Origin: Solanum dulcamara
Lineage: Eukaryota; Streptophyta; Magnoliopsida; Solanales; Solanaceae
Direction of reading: 5' to 3'
DNA length: 64,000 nt
NCBI RefSeq assembly: GCF_947179165.1
Contig: NC_077244.1
Location: forward strand, 13,274,949-13,338,948
Of the stretch, positions 9,353 through 20,159 are shown in pieces. The position numbers and the translations under genes were made by a program. Positions within the stretch are counted from its first letter, which is position 1, and every line of letters begins with the position of its first letter. The notes below the pieces were generated by a model. It was given only the letters and a program-made list of their open reading frames with translations. It was not told the origin of the DNA and searched no databases.

Positions 9353-9540
9353 TATCTTGAGATAAGTCATCTCGGTGTTACTATTCTACCCACAAGTATG
9401 GATAACTTATCTTAATCATAAATATTAATTTTGGGATAAGTTATCCCATATTTTATAACCAAACAAAGTATTGAGGAGTGATAAAAACTTATCTCAGAAT
9501 TATTTTTCCTTATCCATCACATCAAACGACTCCTTAGGAT
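9353..9540. mobile_element. MITE-like repeat with GATAAGTTATCC palindromes
   Basis: It contains GATAAGTCATCTC, GATAACTTATC, GGGATAAGTTATCCCAT and a right end CATCAAACGACTCCTTAG. These resemble a Solanaceae MITE family with sub-terminal AAGTTATCC dyads. The matching left terminal repeat (CTAAGGAGTCG) is not seen, so the element is partial. Confidence 0.45.
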
Positions 9541-9554
9541 TTATATGCCTAGCA

Positions 9555-10576
9555 AATAGTTCCAACTTTGTCTATTTCCATCTTTCCTACTGCAAACAAA
9601 GGAGGAACTACCCATAACAGAAAGGAGTTTGCTGTATCTAACTTAGTACGCTCCTTACCTAGAATATCTACCATTTGTTCTCTTCGTGATAGCTATGTTG
9701 CACCAGAGGATTCCCCAATAGCCAGATTAGATCCCTGCAATCAGATAAAATGTTAGTGTAAGATGAGTGGTCATCTTTTAAGTATCGAATGATTTCTACA
9801 CAATCTATAGAGATTTCTAGGGGTCTTAGGTCATGTGTAATAACTAGCTTTAGGCTTTTCACTAGAGCTTTTAATTCAGCCATGACATTAGTTGTTGAGA
9901 ATAGGTTCCCCATAAGTCCCACTATCCAGTTCCCATCTTTATTTCTAATCACTTCTCCTATATCTCTTTTTCTATATTTCCATCCACTGGACCATCAATA
10001 TTGAGTTTAAATTTCATGTTAGATGGTTTCCATTTCACATATGTTTTTACTGTCTTAGGTGATATAGTGCGTTTGTTCGTTAAACTAAAGTATTCCATCG
10101 CATGAGTGTATCGAGTTTTGGAGTTAATTTCCATCCTTTTTAATTGTGGTAGTTGTCATTTCTGACTAACCAAATGTTCCACAAGTAGAAAGGAAGGGCT
10201 TGATCCCATTGGAGATATTTGTTTATAATTAGGCTTTTGTTTTTTTTAAGGAATCTAGCCATTTAGTCTTTTGGTTGGTGATGATCCTACAAATGAGATG
10301 ATTAAAGCCCAGATCATCCCAGAATCTTCGCTCATTAGGATAGTTAATAAAGATGTGCCTTAAAGTTACTGGTTCTTTACAGAAATAACAAGTTTTTTCA
10401 ACTTTGATACCTACATGATAGAGGTAGTCACATATTGATAGTCTATCATGTGTACAAAGCAAGAGGAAGTATCTAATCTTATTAGGAAATTTTACCGGCC
10501 AAATCCATTTATATGATATGTTTCTTCCAATGTGGCTATTCTCATTATTCATAATGAATTGATATACTGACCTCAT
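9555..10576 (-). pseudogene. LINE (L1-type) 3' fragment: zinc-binding RT domain and RNase H
   Basis: In minus-strand order, a zf-RVT domain (FPNKIRYFLLLC...RLSICDYL...CYFCKEP...LRHIF) is followed by a linker resembling LPFYLWNIW. Next comes an RNase H-like domain with KLNIDGPVDGN, IRNKDGNWIVG, a MAELKAL Glu and a SIDCVEII Asp, then DILGKERTKL. The catalytic D-E-D set is still readable. The usual last Cys of the zinc motif (HIFxxC) is Tyr here. There are frame shifts inside the RNase H domain and before DILGKE. The RT and endonuclease parts are absent, so this is a 5'-truncated, dead LINE copy. Confidence 0.82.
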
Positions 10577-10840
10577 ACATGTTTTTTGTAGGTTTATTAT
10601 TCAAATTATTGAAATGTGTCATTATGTAACGATAGAGAATGATATAATTGTAACTCTCTGCAACTTCTAAATAAAGATCAAAACCATCCTCCATATGCAT
10701 ATAGGAATGAACCCGATGACTTCTAAGTTGTTCATATATTTTAAGGTCCTTTTCTAAGTATTTGAAGTGTATTGAATGTGGTTTAGGTTCATAAGGAACC
10801 TCAAATGCCAAGCCAAATTCAAAGAATTTCTATCGGCTAA
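10577..10840 (-). other. Open minus-strand stretch upstream of the LINE fragment
   Basis: An 88-codon frame (10545-10811) precedes and overlaps the LINE zinc-binding domain in another frame. It contains EPKPHSIHFKYLEKD and is rich in Tyr and His. I do not recognise it. It may be decayed LINE sequence or chance. Confidence 0.25.
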
Positions 10841-11264
10841 GTTTTCACATTAGCTCATATAAGAGTCAATTTAAAATGATAATATCTCTCAGTATATAAA
10901 GATTTAGGTAGCCCATGACCTTCCAAATTAAAGGCCTATGAGTATTATTTCCAACGCCGCCAAATTTTCATCATTTAGAGTTTGGAGTAGAAAGTTATGC
11001 TTGTTTTATTGAAGCTTGTCTGGACTGGACAATTCGAAGAGCTCACCTGCCAAATGCTTCGGCGACATACCAAATGCTTCGGCGAAATGCTGAATTAGCT
11101 CACCGAATGGATCTAAACACCTTCAAACTCTAAATATTTTATCGATCTAAATCGCCCTTTTGGCGATTCGTCGAATAGGTCGGCGAGGAGACCTCCAGGT
11201 TGCCGATTTGGCTTACATAATTTATTATAAGGTCATTTTCTTTGATTTTTATGGTTTGAATAAT
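10841..11264 (+). mobile_element. Probable gypsy LTR fragment with CGGCGA repeats
   Basis: It includes GCCAAATTTTCATCATTTAG and GGAGTAGAAAGTTATGC, wording typical of the early part of Solanaceae gypsy LTRs. A patch of short GC-rich repeats follows (CTTCGGCGA three times, and GGCGATTCGTCGAATAGG). No ends are visible. Confidence 0.4.
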
Positions 11265-11470
11265 ACTCTACTTGATGCGGCATGTCAAACACCCTACGAC
11301 ACTTGAACCTTCTACTTTGATACCGAATTTCTCATGACCCAAGGTAGGCCCTAAATGTGACATGACGCTTAGGATCTCGAGAGACAACAAACAAGACTCT
11401 TAGTATAGTATACATAAGGTAATAAGAAATAAAAAAATAAAATCATACATGCGGAAGATAGTCTCGAAAC
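11265..11470 (-). mobile_element. Gypsy element E remnant: primer site and LTR 3' end
   Basis: On the minus strand the LTR ends GGGTCATGAGA (for ...TCATGACA). It is followed by the primer site AATTCGGTATCAAAGTAG, related to TTGGTATCAGAGC, and then by TGTCGTAGGGTGTTTGACATG, which matches the bases after the primer site of element A. Only about 135 bases of the LTR remain before a plus-strand LTR begins at 11,471. Confidence 0.65.
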
Positions 11471-13719
11471 TATAAGACCTCGTGAAATGGAAAGTTGAAC
11501 GAAAGAAATTTTTTCAAAGGAATTGAAAATGCCCAAGTCCACGAGTCAATCTATGACTCGTAGATGTTGTTAGGGTCGTAAACATGACTCGTAGAGGTAA
11601 AGTAAGAAGTTGGAAATTTGGCTAAGGCAGGAGTTGGGTTGACGAGTACATTGATGACCCATAGAAGAAACGACGACTCATAGAAATGAGTCATCGTGGC
11701 AAGGTAAGATGACCCATAGAGGTCACCCTCGGGACTTTGTCTACGACTCAATATGATGAGTCGTAGAGAAGCTTATGAATCATAGAAATGAGTCATATGT
11801 AAACTTTAGAGACTCCTCAGCTTGAAGGTTTTTCAGACCTGTAGGATGGATCACTTCGACGACTCGTAAACCCAATGACGAGTCGTAAAGATGAATCATA
11901 AAAAAGTATAGAGACTCGATTTTCAGGTCTTTCTTGGACCTGCAAGATGAGTTGTAATGATGACTCATCACTGTGTCTACGACCCGTATACTCTTATCGT
12001 AGAAGTGCCCGACTTGGAATTTTAATGAGGGATAGTTTGGTATTTTCCCTACATTCTAATAATGTATGTGGACGTTTTTAAGGACTAGATTCATTACGAA
12101 TTGTATCCTAAATACTCCTAAACTCTTTATTTTCCCTCATTAATATCCAAACAAATTTTAGATTTCTCTTCCAAGGTTCCTCAGGAGTTCTTCGAGCGTT
12201 GATTAGGGTTTCTTCAAGATCAAGTCTCTTTTCTCAAATTCAATTCTAATTTCAATCAAGGTATATGTGGATTGATTCATGAGTCCCTTCCACTCATGGA
12301 GTCCAAGGTTTAATTCAACAATCTCATGAAATCCCATTACTTTTAAACTTCAATTTTGATGTATGATGTTGGGCTAATTCAATTTTGCATTTAATCATTA
12401 TGTATGATTATTATGAGTATGTTTTTACGTAAATTACATGATTTCAAGCTAAATTATAAAAGCCCAAGCATGAAGCTATTTTCTATGATGAATTTTCATG
12501 AATTTTGACCATAGAGTCCTATGTTTCAAGGTATACTTATGGGTTTCAATCAAAATGATTTTGTAAATGAGTTTTTACTCTAAATTCAATTATGAATTAT
12601 GATCATAGATTATAAGCATGTTTCAAGTTATGATTTTTATGCAAATCATGGAAAAGATGACTTAGGGCCCTATGTGGGTGATATAAGGCCTAATGATAGG
12701 AATCATGTATGCACGAATTGTAATGTGGAAGGACAATACTCACATTTCACTTATGTTATGAAATAAACTACTCTATAAATTTCAAATCTATGATCATGTT
12801 TATGATAGGTTAACTATGATTAATATGTCATGATACGTATTCCGTGGGATTTGACTTAGCACTGAGTGGACTTGAGGTGAGGGGCCTACCAAAACCCTTA
12901 GTAGTAGCCTCATGTCCCATAAACTACGTGACACCGTAGGTTATCCTATGTCTTAGCTAGTGGATCCACATATAGTATATGTTCATGACCCACCTAGTAG
13001 GGTAGAATCTACCTTGGCAAGTAGATTCCCCTTTTCTTCATTGTATGGGTAGACAACAGAATTCCATATTATAGCTCGCATGATATTATTGTCGGTTATG
13101 GTTTCTATCCCACATATGCATAAGGAGTATTATGTTATTTTATGATCTTCAATTACGTCTTCAAAATTCTTTGATCATTATGACTTTCCTCATGACTTTA
13201 CTTAACCTTTTTATCATATATATTCTTGATCATTGCACCTTATAATTTATGTTGCATGTCATGCCCACATACTTAGTACATTCAAATGTATGCATATTGT
13301 TGCCTACATTGTCTCATAATGTAAGGGTTGAGGTTGAGGATCATATCCATCCACGTGGCTAGTTGAGCTTTCCCATTCTGATGAAGTAGTGGTTAGCCCT
13401 TATCTATCGAGGGCTAGTTATGGGTTGTTAATTCATTGTTTCCAAAGACTTGGTTATGTTTCATTTTGAGGGTGAGCTAGGTACATGTCTTATCCCCCTG
13501 TCCATGTTTATGAGTAGAGGCATTTAGTTTGATAAATGTTGAGTCTATGTCGTCAAGTTACATTCTACGTTTATGATTCATGGTTTAGACTCTCTTATGA
13601 TGATGTTTCCGCATTTACTTTACCTTATGTATGATTTACAATATGACAAGAGGTTTGATTGCAGCCCTTTGAGGTTTATATCCTTGTGTTAAAACTAGGC
13701 ACTAGGCCGGGTCGTGACA
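11471..13719 (+). repeat. LTR B, gypsy (Tekay/Del-like)
   Basis: It begins TATAAGACCTCGTG (for TGTAAGACC) and ends GGGTCGTGACA, the same plan as the LTRs of element A. The first 550 bases hold many copies of a GACTCGTAGA/TCTACGACTC motif. The middle shows the family's TCCGTGGGATTTGACTTAGC and GTGGATCCACATATAG blocks. At 2249 bases it looks complete. A short internal remnant with a decayed primer site follows. Confidence 0.75.
11541..12005. repeat. Clustered GACTCGTAGA half-palindromes in LTR B
   Basis: At least ten variants of GACTCGTAGA, GACCCATAGA or GACTCATAGA, many paired with an inverted partner (TCTACGACTC). Spacing is irregular. Comparable clusters with a different core occur at the same place in other LTRs of this window. 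Confidence 0.7.
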
Positions 13720-13832
13720 AAAACATAGAATCTCGGTATAAGAGAATTCAACACTAATAGTTAACAAACTAACCATACTCATAAAGTCTAGACATGCCTC
13801 TACTATCTTTAGATGGGGCATAGAACAAGATC
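13720..13832 (+). mobile_element. Internal remnant of element B
   Basis: Directly after LTR B comes CTCGGTATAAGAGAATTCAA, a decayed form of the Met-tRNA primer site TTGGTATCAGAGC. About 85 bases of unassigned sequence follow before element A begins. Nothing coding remains. Confidence 0.55.
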
Positions 13833-16097
13833 TGTATGACCCTAGAAGTTGGAAGGCCAAACCAAGAAAGTTGCAACAGGAAAAGTTGCAAAAATTATCT
13901 GGTGTAGTGTTGTACCAGCCGACCTATAAACCGTAAGAAGTTCTACAGGCCATAGGAATGCAGTCGTAGAAAGCCCAACACATAGGAAAAATCTTGGGTT
14001 CTAAGATGAGTCAAGTTGATGACTAGTAGAAGAGTTGACGAGCCATAGGAAAGGCTCGTAGGGAAAGGTCCTAAAGAATGAAATTTCACTAAATGTGAAA
14101 CCACTCTACCAGGGGTTGCTACAGACCGTAGGAGTTTTTACGACCCATAGGAGGGACCCGTAGATGAGATTCACAAAGTTGGATTCTGAGATTTGGAAAA
14201 ATTAGTAGGAAGAGATGGTCTTACGACCCGTAGAAACATTTATGGATCATAGACTCTACTCATCGAATAGGTCCTAAGTTTTGGGAATTTGGCTAGGTGC
14301 TGGGGTGTTTGATTAATTATCTTTACGACCCATAAGACTTGTGACAAACTGTAGATTCTGATGATAGGGTTAATATGCAATTTCCACTGGATAGTGATTT
14401 GGGTACACAAGTTCTAAGATGGGAAATGATGGACCGTAACAAATCCTACAACCCGTAGGAAGTGATCCATAGGTCACTTCAGCCAGATTTAATGAGGTGT
14501 ATTTTGTATTTCCCAACCTATATACACTTAAACACATCGTGTTGGGATTAATTTGACATCCTATGACTACCCTAACCCTTCAAACTCATCCCATTCCCTC
14601 TCATTCTCACAAAATCAATCTAAGGCATCAAGGTTTCTCTTCCTAAGGACTTTTCTTCTTCCTCAAGCTAGGGTTATAAGGTTTAAGCTTCTTCTTCAAG
14701 ATTCCAAGTTTAAACTTCATCAAGGTAATTGAGAATTCATCCATGGATCCTTTCCATCCATGGAGTACCAAAGATTTCTCTATTTTCTATCAATTTCAAT
14801 TCTCTAAATTCTAGAGTTTTGATCAAATTACATCGGGTCAATTCAATTATAGTTTTACTTGATTCAAACAGTCTATTCATGCATGATTTAAGTTTAACTA
14901 CATGTTTTTCAAGGACACAAGAATTATGCTATGAATTTCAAGTTTTACACCATAAATTTATGATCAAGGATATATGAAAGTTATGTATTATGATTCAAGT
15001 ATGTTTTTAAGTACAAAATTATGAATTTTGAAAGGTGTTCTCATAATGTGCAAGATACCATGATTTGGATGCTTAGAAAGGTAAGTATCCATAATTTTCA
15101 AGTTATGATCATGGTTTTCAAAGAGCTATTCTTATGATGTATTTTTATGATGATTGGATTGGTTGATTTACCTTTCCAAATGACCATGTTTTATGTATTC
15201 CATTAGGATTAAATTAGTATTGAACTAACTTTGTTATGGGGATCTACAAGGGAGACCTAGTAGCAATTAGTTCCAAAATTATGAGCCACTATAGGTGCCT
15301 TTATGACTTAGCTTGTGGATCCACATATAACTCATGTTATGTTTTTGATATGGACTCTACCTTGGCAAGTAGCATCTCTCTTCTCGGCGTAGGAGTTACA
15401 TTAGATTCCATGTTATAGCTCAAATGGTCTTACATGTCGGTTAAGGTTAATATCCCACATATGTATATTTTATGTTATAAGCTCTTATGATAATTTGTAT
15501 GATGCATCGGCCATATTAAATGTTCTCAAGTGTTTTCAAGTTTTATTCATGTTTTCTAGCTATTGGTCGTGTATCACATGTTCATATTGACTATGTTCAA
15601 TTATGATTGTTCATACATACTTCTCACATACTTAGTGCATTCCTTGTACTAATGCATACCTTTTGCCTACATTATATCAGAATGTAGGGTCCGACGATCA
15701 TCACACACATCTCCCTTATGGCTAGAGCTTGAGTTACTACTTCTTATTATTGGTAAGTCTTCATGTTTTGAGGAAGCGACATTTATGCTTTATTTTGTTC
15801 CTTATGACTTTTATTTCTTATGTTGGTGAGCTAGGATCTTGTAATATTCCTCATCTAGACTAGTGGAGGTATGTTAGATTTTTCTATGTCTATGTTGTCA
15901 TGTTCATTCGGACTTGAGTTTGATTTCTCTTTGTTTCAAGACATTTCATGTTGAGACTTATATTCCCCTTCATGTTTTAGTTCTTTATTTTCATTTACCT
16001 TATGTATGCTCGTACATGATATCCTAAGAGACTTGGTTGGGGTCTCTCGAGATCCTAATCACCATGTTATGTATAGCGCCTAGCTTGAATCATGACA
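13833..16097 (+). repeat. 5' LTR of element A
   Basis: It begins TGTATGACCCTAGAAGTTGG and ends GAATCATGACA, immediately before the primer site. It aligns along its length with the 3' LTR, for example GTTGACGAGCC(A/G)TAGGAAAGGC and GTCCTAAAGAATGAAATTTCA. A cluster of TACGACCCGTAG-like motifs lies in its first 600 bases. Confidence 0.82.
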
Positions 16098-16101
16098 AAC
16101 T

Positions 16102-16114
16102 TGGTATCAGAGCA
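16102..16114 (+). other. Primer-binding site of element A
   Basis: TGGTATCAGAGCA, complementary to the 3' end of initiator Met-tRNA, lies four bases after the 5' LTR. It is the usual primer for plant gypsy elements. Confidence 0.85.
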
Positions 16115-16208
16115 CAATTTTTAATGTGTCCTAGGGAGTCTAACATACCGCATCATTTAGGAAGGGCCTGCTGTATTTGTGTACAAACTAAAGTTTTTTG
16201 AAAAAAAC

Positions 16209-16812
16209 GAATATCTTTGGTAACTTTCATTGTCAAATAGGCTTTTCCTTCGTATACCTTACTTACCTCGACCTAGCGAAGCACAACAAAAAAAGGGAGT
16301 CTTCTTTTTGTGTATTCAACCAAGAAAAACCCTTCCACCTGGATTCGAATCCCAATACTATTATTAAATAATAATAAAAAGAATATACCAACAAAAAATC
16401 TTCTAAATCATAATTTTCTTTTAGTCTTTCTAGGATCGGGTCTTATATTAGGGGGTCTAGGAGTGGTATTACTTCCCAATCCTATTTAGAATTGTCTTCC
16501 AAGATCTATAATTGCCTCAAAATATCCAATATATATACATTATTGGACCTTTTGAATAACAGCCAAGAAAATCTTATGAAAATTGAACATTTTCGTAGCG
16601 AAGATATAAAACAGATATTGGGCATTTTAGAAAAATATTTCGTAATTGATTTAGCAAAAAAAGTTTTAAATCTATTGGACTTACTTAGTAAAAATAGATT
16701 GAAAAAGCACAATTTAGCACAATTAATATATCATATATTAGAAATAAATTCATAATTTAATTGAATAGATTTATCTAGGGAGAATTCGCTTTGAAAAAAC
16801 TATTCCCTAGAT
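16209..16812 (+). pseudogene. Chimeric plastid DNA insert: ndhE-ndhG spacer and ndhG start joined to rpoA 3' end and petD-rpoA spacer
   Basis: The first part (to about 16,498) resembles the plastid spacer before ndhG, then ndhG itself, reading [20 protein letters not shown]. The ndhG start codon and about 25 bases are missing, apparently by deletion between short ATCAT/CATGATT repeats. The second part encodes the rpoA C-terminus: [43 protein letters not shown] small deletion near AAAAAAAGTTTTAA seems to remove the normal stop and extend the frame. The inverted repeat TCTAGGGA...TCCCTAGA at the right resembles the petD 3' stem-loop. ndhG and rpoA are far apart in plastid genomes, so the pieces were joined. 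Assignments are from memory of plastid genes. Confidence 0.85.
16774..16811. terminator. Plastid-type 3' inverted repeat (relic)
   Basis: TCTAGGGA and TCCCTAGA enclose a loop of 22 bases. In plastids such hairpins stabilise mRNA 3' ends; the position between rpoA and petD fits. It should have no role in the nucleus. Confidence 0.55.
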
Positions 16813-16957
16813 ACACATGTCGTGTGCGTCACATTAATAAATAGGAGGCTATAAGATGTTTAGGAAACTTTACTTATTTCATCATTCTTATGTCATGCGA
16901 TAAATTTGAACTCTAAGGGTTTTCCCTCTAACGCTTTCTCTTTGCAATTATAGAATC

Positions 16958-18110
16958 ATGCCTCCATGAAGAGCTATCGTGAGAAGGAATGTTGAGAAGG
17001 AGCAACAAGCTCCAAATGACTATTTGACTGAACAAGTCTCTTAAGCGAAAATTTGATTGTGTTTCAAGTGCTTACCCCAGCGGTAGCCGCACAAGTTAAT
17101 AAGAAAGTTGTTGCTCTCGTGAACCCAAATATAGGTGCGATGGCTAATCGAGTTTGTGATTTCACCCATATGAACCCTCCTAAATTTCATGGTTTGAAGA
17201 TGATCGAGGAACCATAAAAGTTTATTGAGGGTATTAGCAAGATTGTGGATATCATGGGCATTGGTCTGGTGGAAAAGGAGGACTTGGTGGATTATTAACT
17301 CAACGGAGTTGCGCAAGTTTGGTTTGATCAATGGAAATGTGAGAGGGCTAGAGATATGGGTCCTGTTAATTGGGAAGAGTTGAAGAGTGCCTTCTTTGAC
17401 TGTTTCTTTCTATTGGATTTGAGGTAAGATAAGTTGAAAGAATTCATCAATTTGAGGCAAGGAAGTATGAGTGTAAGAGTGTATGCTTTGAAATTCACTA
17501 AGTTATCAAAATATGCTCCTTTCATGGTTAACGGTCCAAGAGCTCATATGAGCAAATTTGTCACAGGTGTGTCAGACTTGGTGGTCAAGTAGTGCAAAAC
17601 CATTGTGTTGATTAATGAGATGGACATATCAAGTCTCATGATAGATGTCGAGCAAATTGAGAAGTATAAGTTGAAAGAGAAGTCTAAAAGGGAGTCCAAG
17701 AGGACTCGGACCAATAGTGATGAATATTCTCATGGCAAGTCGAGTAATGATGGCCGTTCTCAATTTCGCTCAAAGTTCTCTAGCTAAAATTATTTCAACA
17801 CTCCGGCTTCAAAGTTTAACAGAGATAGGGTATTTAACCCTAAGACTCAAGGAGGAGCTCTGAGTGGTCAACCTATTCCCCTATGCATGAAGTATGGGAA
17901 GAATCATCTAGGAGAATGTCTAGTAGGTTCAGGTGCTTGCTTTGGTTGTGGTAAGACTAGGAACCTAGTAAAGGGTTGTCCTTCAAGTGCTTCTAGAGAT
18001 GGAGATGGTTTACCCCAGACTCAGGATTATAGTACTACAGGCCCTTGGTCATCGAGAAAGCGGGGCCTTGGCTTAGCATGATACTACTTCGGGTGGCGGT
18101 CAACGCCAAA
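16958..18110 (+). pseudogene. gag of element A (broken)
   Basis: The start MPP is followed at codon 4 by TGA where related elements have Arg (CGA). The capsid region is still readable in pieces: MANRVCDFTHMNPPKFHG, KIVDIMGI, GVAQVWFDQWK, VNWEELKSAFFD, EFINLRQGSMSVRVYALKF and LSKYAPFMV. The zinc knuckle reads CFGCGKTRNLVKGC, keeping the Cys residues but replacing the His. Several in-frame stops make it non-functional. Confidence 0.8.
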
Positions 18111-18157
18111 ATAGGTTTTATGCCTACAGACTCGTCAGTAGTTAGAGGATTCACCTA

Positions 18158-18480
18158 ATATTGTGACTGGTATGTTGAAAGTCTTTGAGTTTGATTTATA
18201 TGCATTATTAGATTCGGGTGCTACTCTATCATTTGTTATTCCTTATCTTGCTATCAAATTTTTTGTTAGTCCCGAGATTTTGTTAGAGCCTTTTTTCAGT
18301 CTATACTCCTATTCGTGATTCAGTTTTGGCTAACAGAGTCTATAGAAATTGTCCATCTGTGTTTTCTATAAAATCACCTTAGTTGATCTTGTAGAGCTTG
18401 ATATGACCGATTTTGATGTTATCCTCTGAATGGATTGGCTTCATGTGTGTTATGTTTCTATATGTTATAGAATCTGTGTG
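18158..18480 (+). pseudogene. Aspartic protease region of element A (broken)
   Basis: GMLKVFEFDLYALLDSGATL contains the Asp-Ser-Gly active-site motif at 18,211-18,219. It is followed by FVIPYLAIKF and, after frame breaks, LVELDMTDFDVIL and MDWL. The order matches the protease between gag and RT in gypsy elements. Confidence 0.75.
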
Positions 18481-18534
18481 GTCAAGTTTCATTTTTCTAA
18501 TGAGCTATTCCCAGTATGGTAATGTACTAATTTC

Positions 18535-20144
18535 GTGTTTAAAGGTCAATTCATCTCATGCCTTAAAGATCAGAAAATGATTTCCAAAGGTTATATTTAT
18601 CATCTAGTACAGGTTAGAGATACAAATTCCAAAGCTCCTACTCTTGAGTCAGTTTCAATTGTTAATGAGTTTTCGGATGTATTTCCCAATTATCTTTCAG
18701 GTATACCTGTCGAAAGAGAGATAAAGTTCATTATTGATCTTCTTTTCGATACCCAACCTATGTCTATTCCTCCTTACCATTTGGCCCCGATGGAACTTAA
18801 GGATTTAATGGATTAGTTGAAAGACTTGTTGGATAAGAGTTTTATTAGATTGAATATCTCTCCTTGGGGTGCTGTGGTTCTCTTTATTAGAAAGAAGGAT
18901 GGTTCTCTTCTAATGTGTATTGACTACCGACAATTGAACAAGTTCATTATTAAGAATAAGTATCCTATTTCAAGAATTGACGACTTGTTCGATCAACTTC
19001 AAGAAGCAAGTTACTTTTCAAGAAGTGATCTACAATCGGGTTATCATCAACTCCGAGTAAGAGAATGTGACATTCTGACAACGACTTTTAGAAGTTGGTA
19101 TGGTCACTTTGAATCTTGGTTATGTCTTTTGGACTAGAATACTCCTACAATTTTTATGGATTTAATGAATAAGATGTTTAGGAAATATTTAAATATGTTT
19201 GTCATTCTGTTCATTGATGATATTTTGGTCTATTCTCAGAGTGTAGAGGAGCATGTAAATTATTTGAGGATTGTGTTGCAAGTCCTCAAGGACCATCAGT
19301 TATTTGCTAAGTTTAGCAAGTGTGAATTTTGGTTTTGGTCAGTTTCTTTCCTTGGTCATATTGTGTCTGGTGAAGGTATTATGGTGGATCCTAAGAAAAC
19401 CAAAGCGGTTAAGAATTAGCCTAGACCTTTATCTCCTTTCGATATTAAAAGTTTCTTGGGCTAAGCCAATTATTATAGATAGTTTGTGGAAGAATTCTCC
19501 TCCATTGTATCACCCTTGACTATTTTGACTCAATAGAAGGTGAAATTCCAATGGTCCGAGGCATATGAGAAAACTTCTAAGAGTTGAAAGATAGACTCAT
19601 ATCTACTCTGGTATTGACTTTATCAAAAGGTTCTGATGGGTTTGTGGTATATTGTGATGCTTTAAGGGTTGTTCTTGGTTGTGTTTTGATGGAAAATGGT
19701 AAGGTGATATCCAATGCTTCTAGTCAACTTAAGGTGAATGAAAAGAACTATCTGACTCATGACTTAGAGTTAGCGGCGATTGTGTTTTCTTTGAATATTA
19801 GGAGACACTATCTTTATGGTGTCCATGTTGATGTATTCACCGACCATAAAAGTTTGCAATATGTGTTCAACCAAAAGGACTTGAACTTTCGACAAAAGAG
19901 ATGGTTTGAATTGCTGAAAGACTATGATATGAGTGTGTTGTACCATATGGGTAAAGCAAATGTGGTTGTCGATGTTCTTAGTACATTGTCCATGAATAGT
20001 GTTGTCCATGTTGAGGATCAAAAGAAGGAGATGGTTCGTGATGTTCATAGGCTAGCTCATTTAGGTATTCGCTTGGTTGATTTTGAGGATGGTTGTGTTA
20101 TTGTACAAAATGGTTCAGAATCATCTCTTGTGGTAGATGTTTAA
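18535..20144 (+). pseudogene. Reverse transcriptase and RNase H of element A (broken)
   Basis: RT motifs in order are [62 protein letters not shown] and FIDDILVYS, with the catalytic Asp pair at 19,216-19,221. The connection keeps SKCEFW and LGHIVS. RNase H keeps VYCDALRVVLG (first Asp), HDLELAAIVF (Glu) and VDVFTDHKSLQY (second Asp). At least four in-frame stops interrupt it, for example after KDLMD and after SWLCLLD. Residues around the active sites are largely intact, which suggests decay after rather than before insertion. Confidence 0.85.
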
Positions 20145-20159
20145 GATAGTGATCCTACT

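Noticed and set aside
16330..16360. tRNA-like arm (GGATTCGAATCC) in the plastid insert
   Set aside because: There is no matching acceptor stem, D arm or anticodon arm; the bases belong to the plastid spacer upstream of ndhG.
16492..16755. An 87-codon nuclear gene
   Set aside because: It is the C-terminal part of plastid rpoA read past its lost stop, inside a retrotransposon.
19770..20048. Minus-strand frame opposite the RNase H of element A
   Set aside because: Shadow of a recognisable domain on the other strand.
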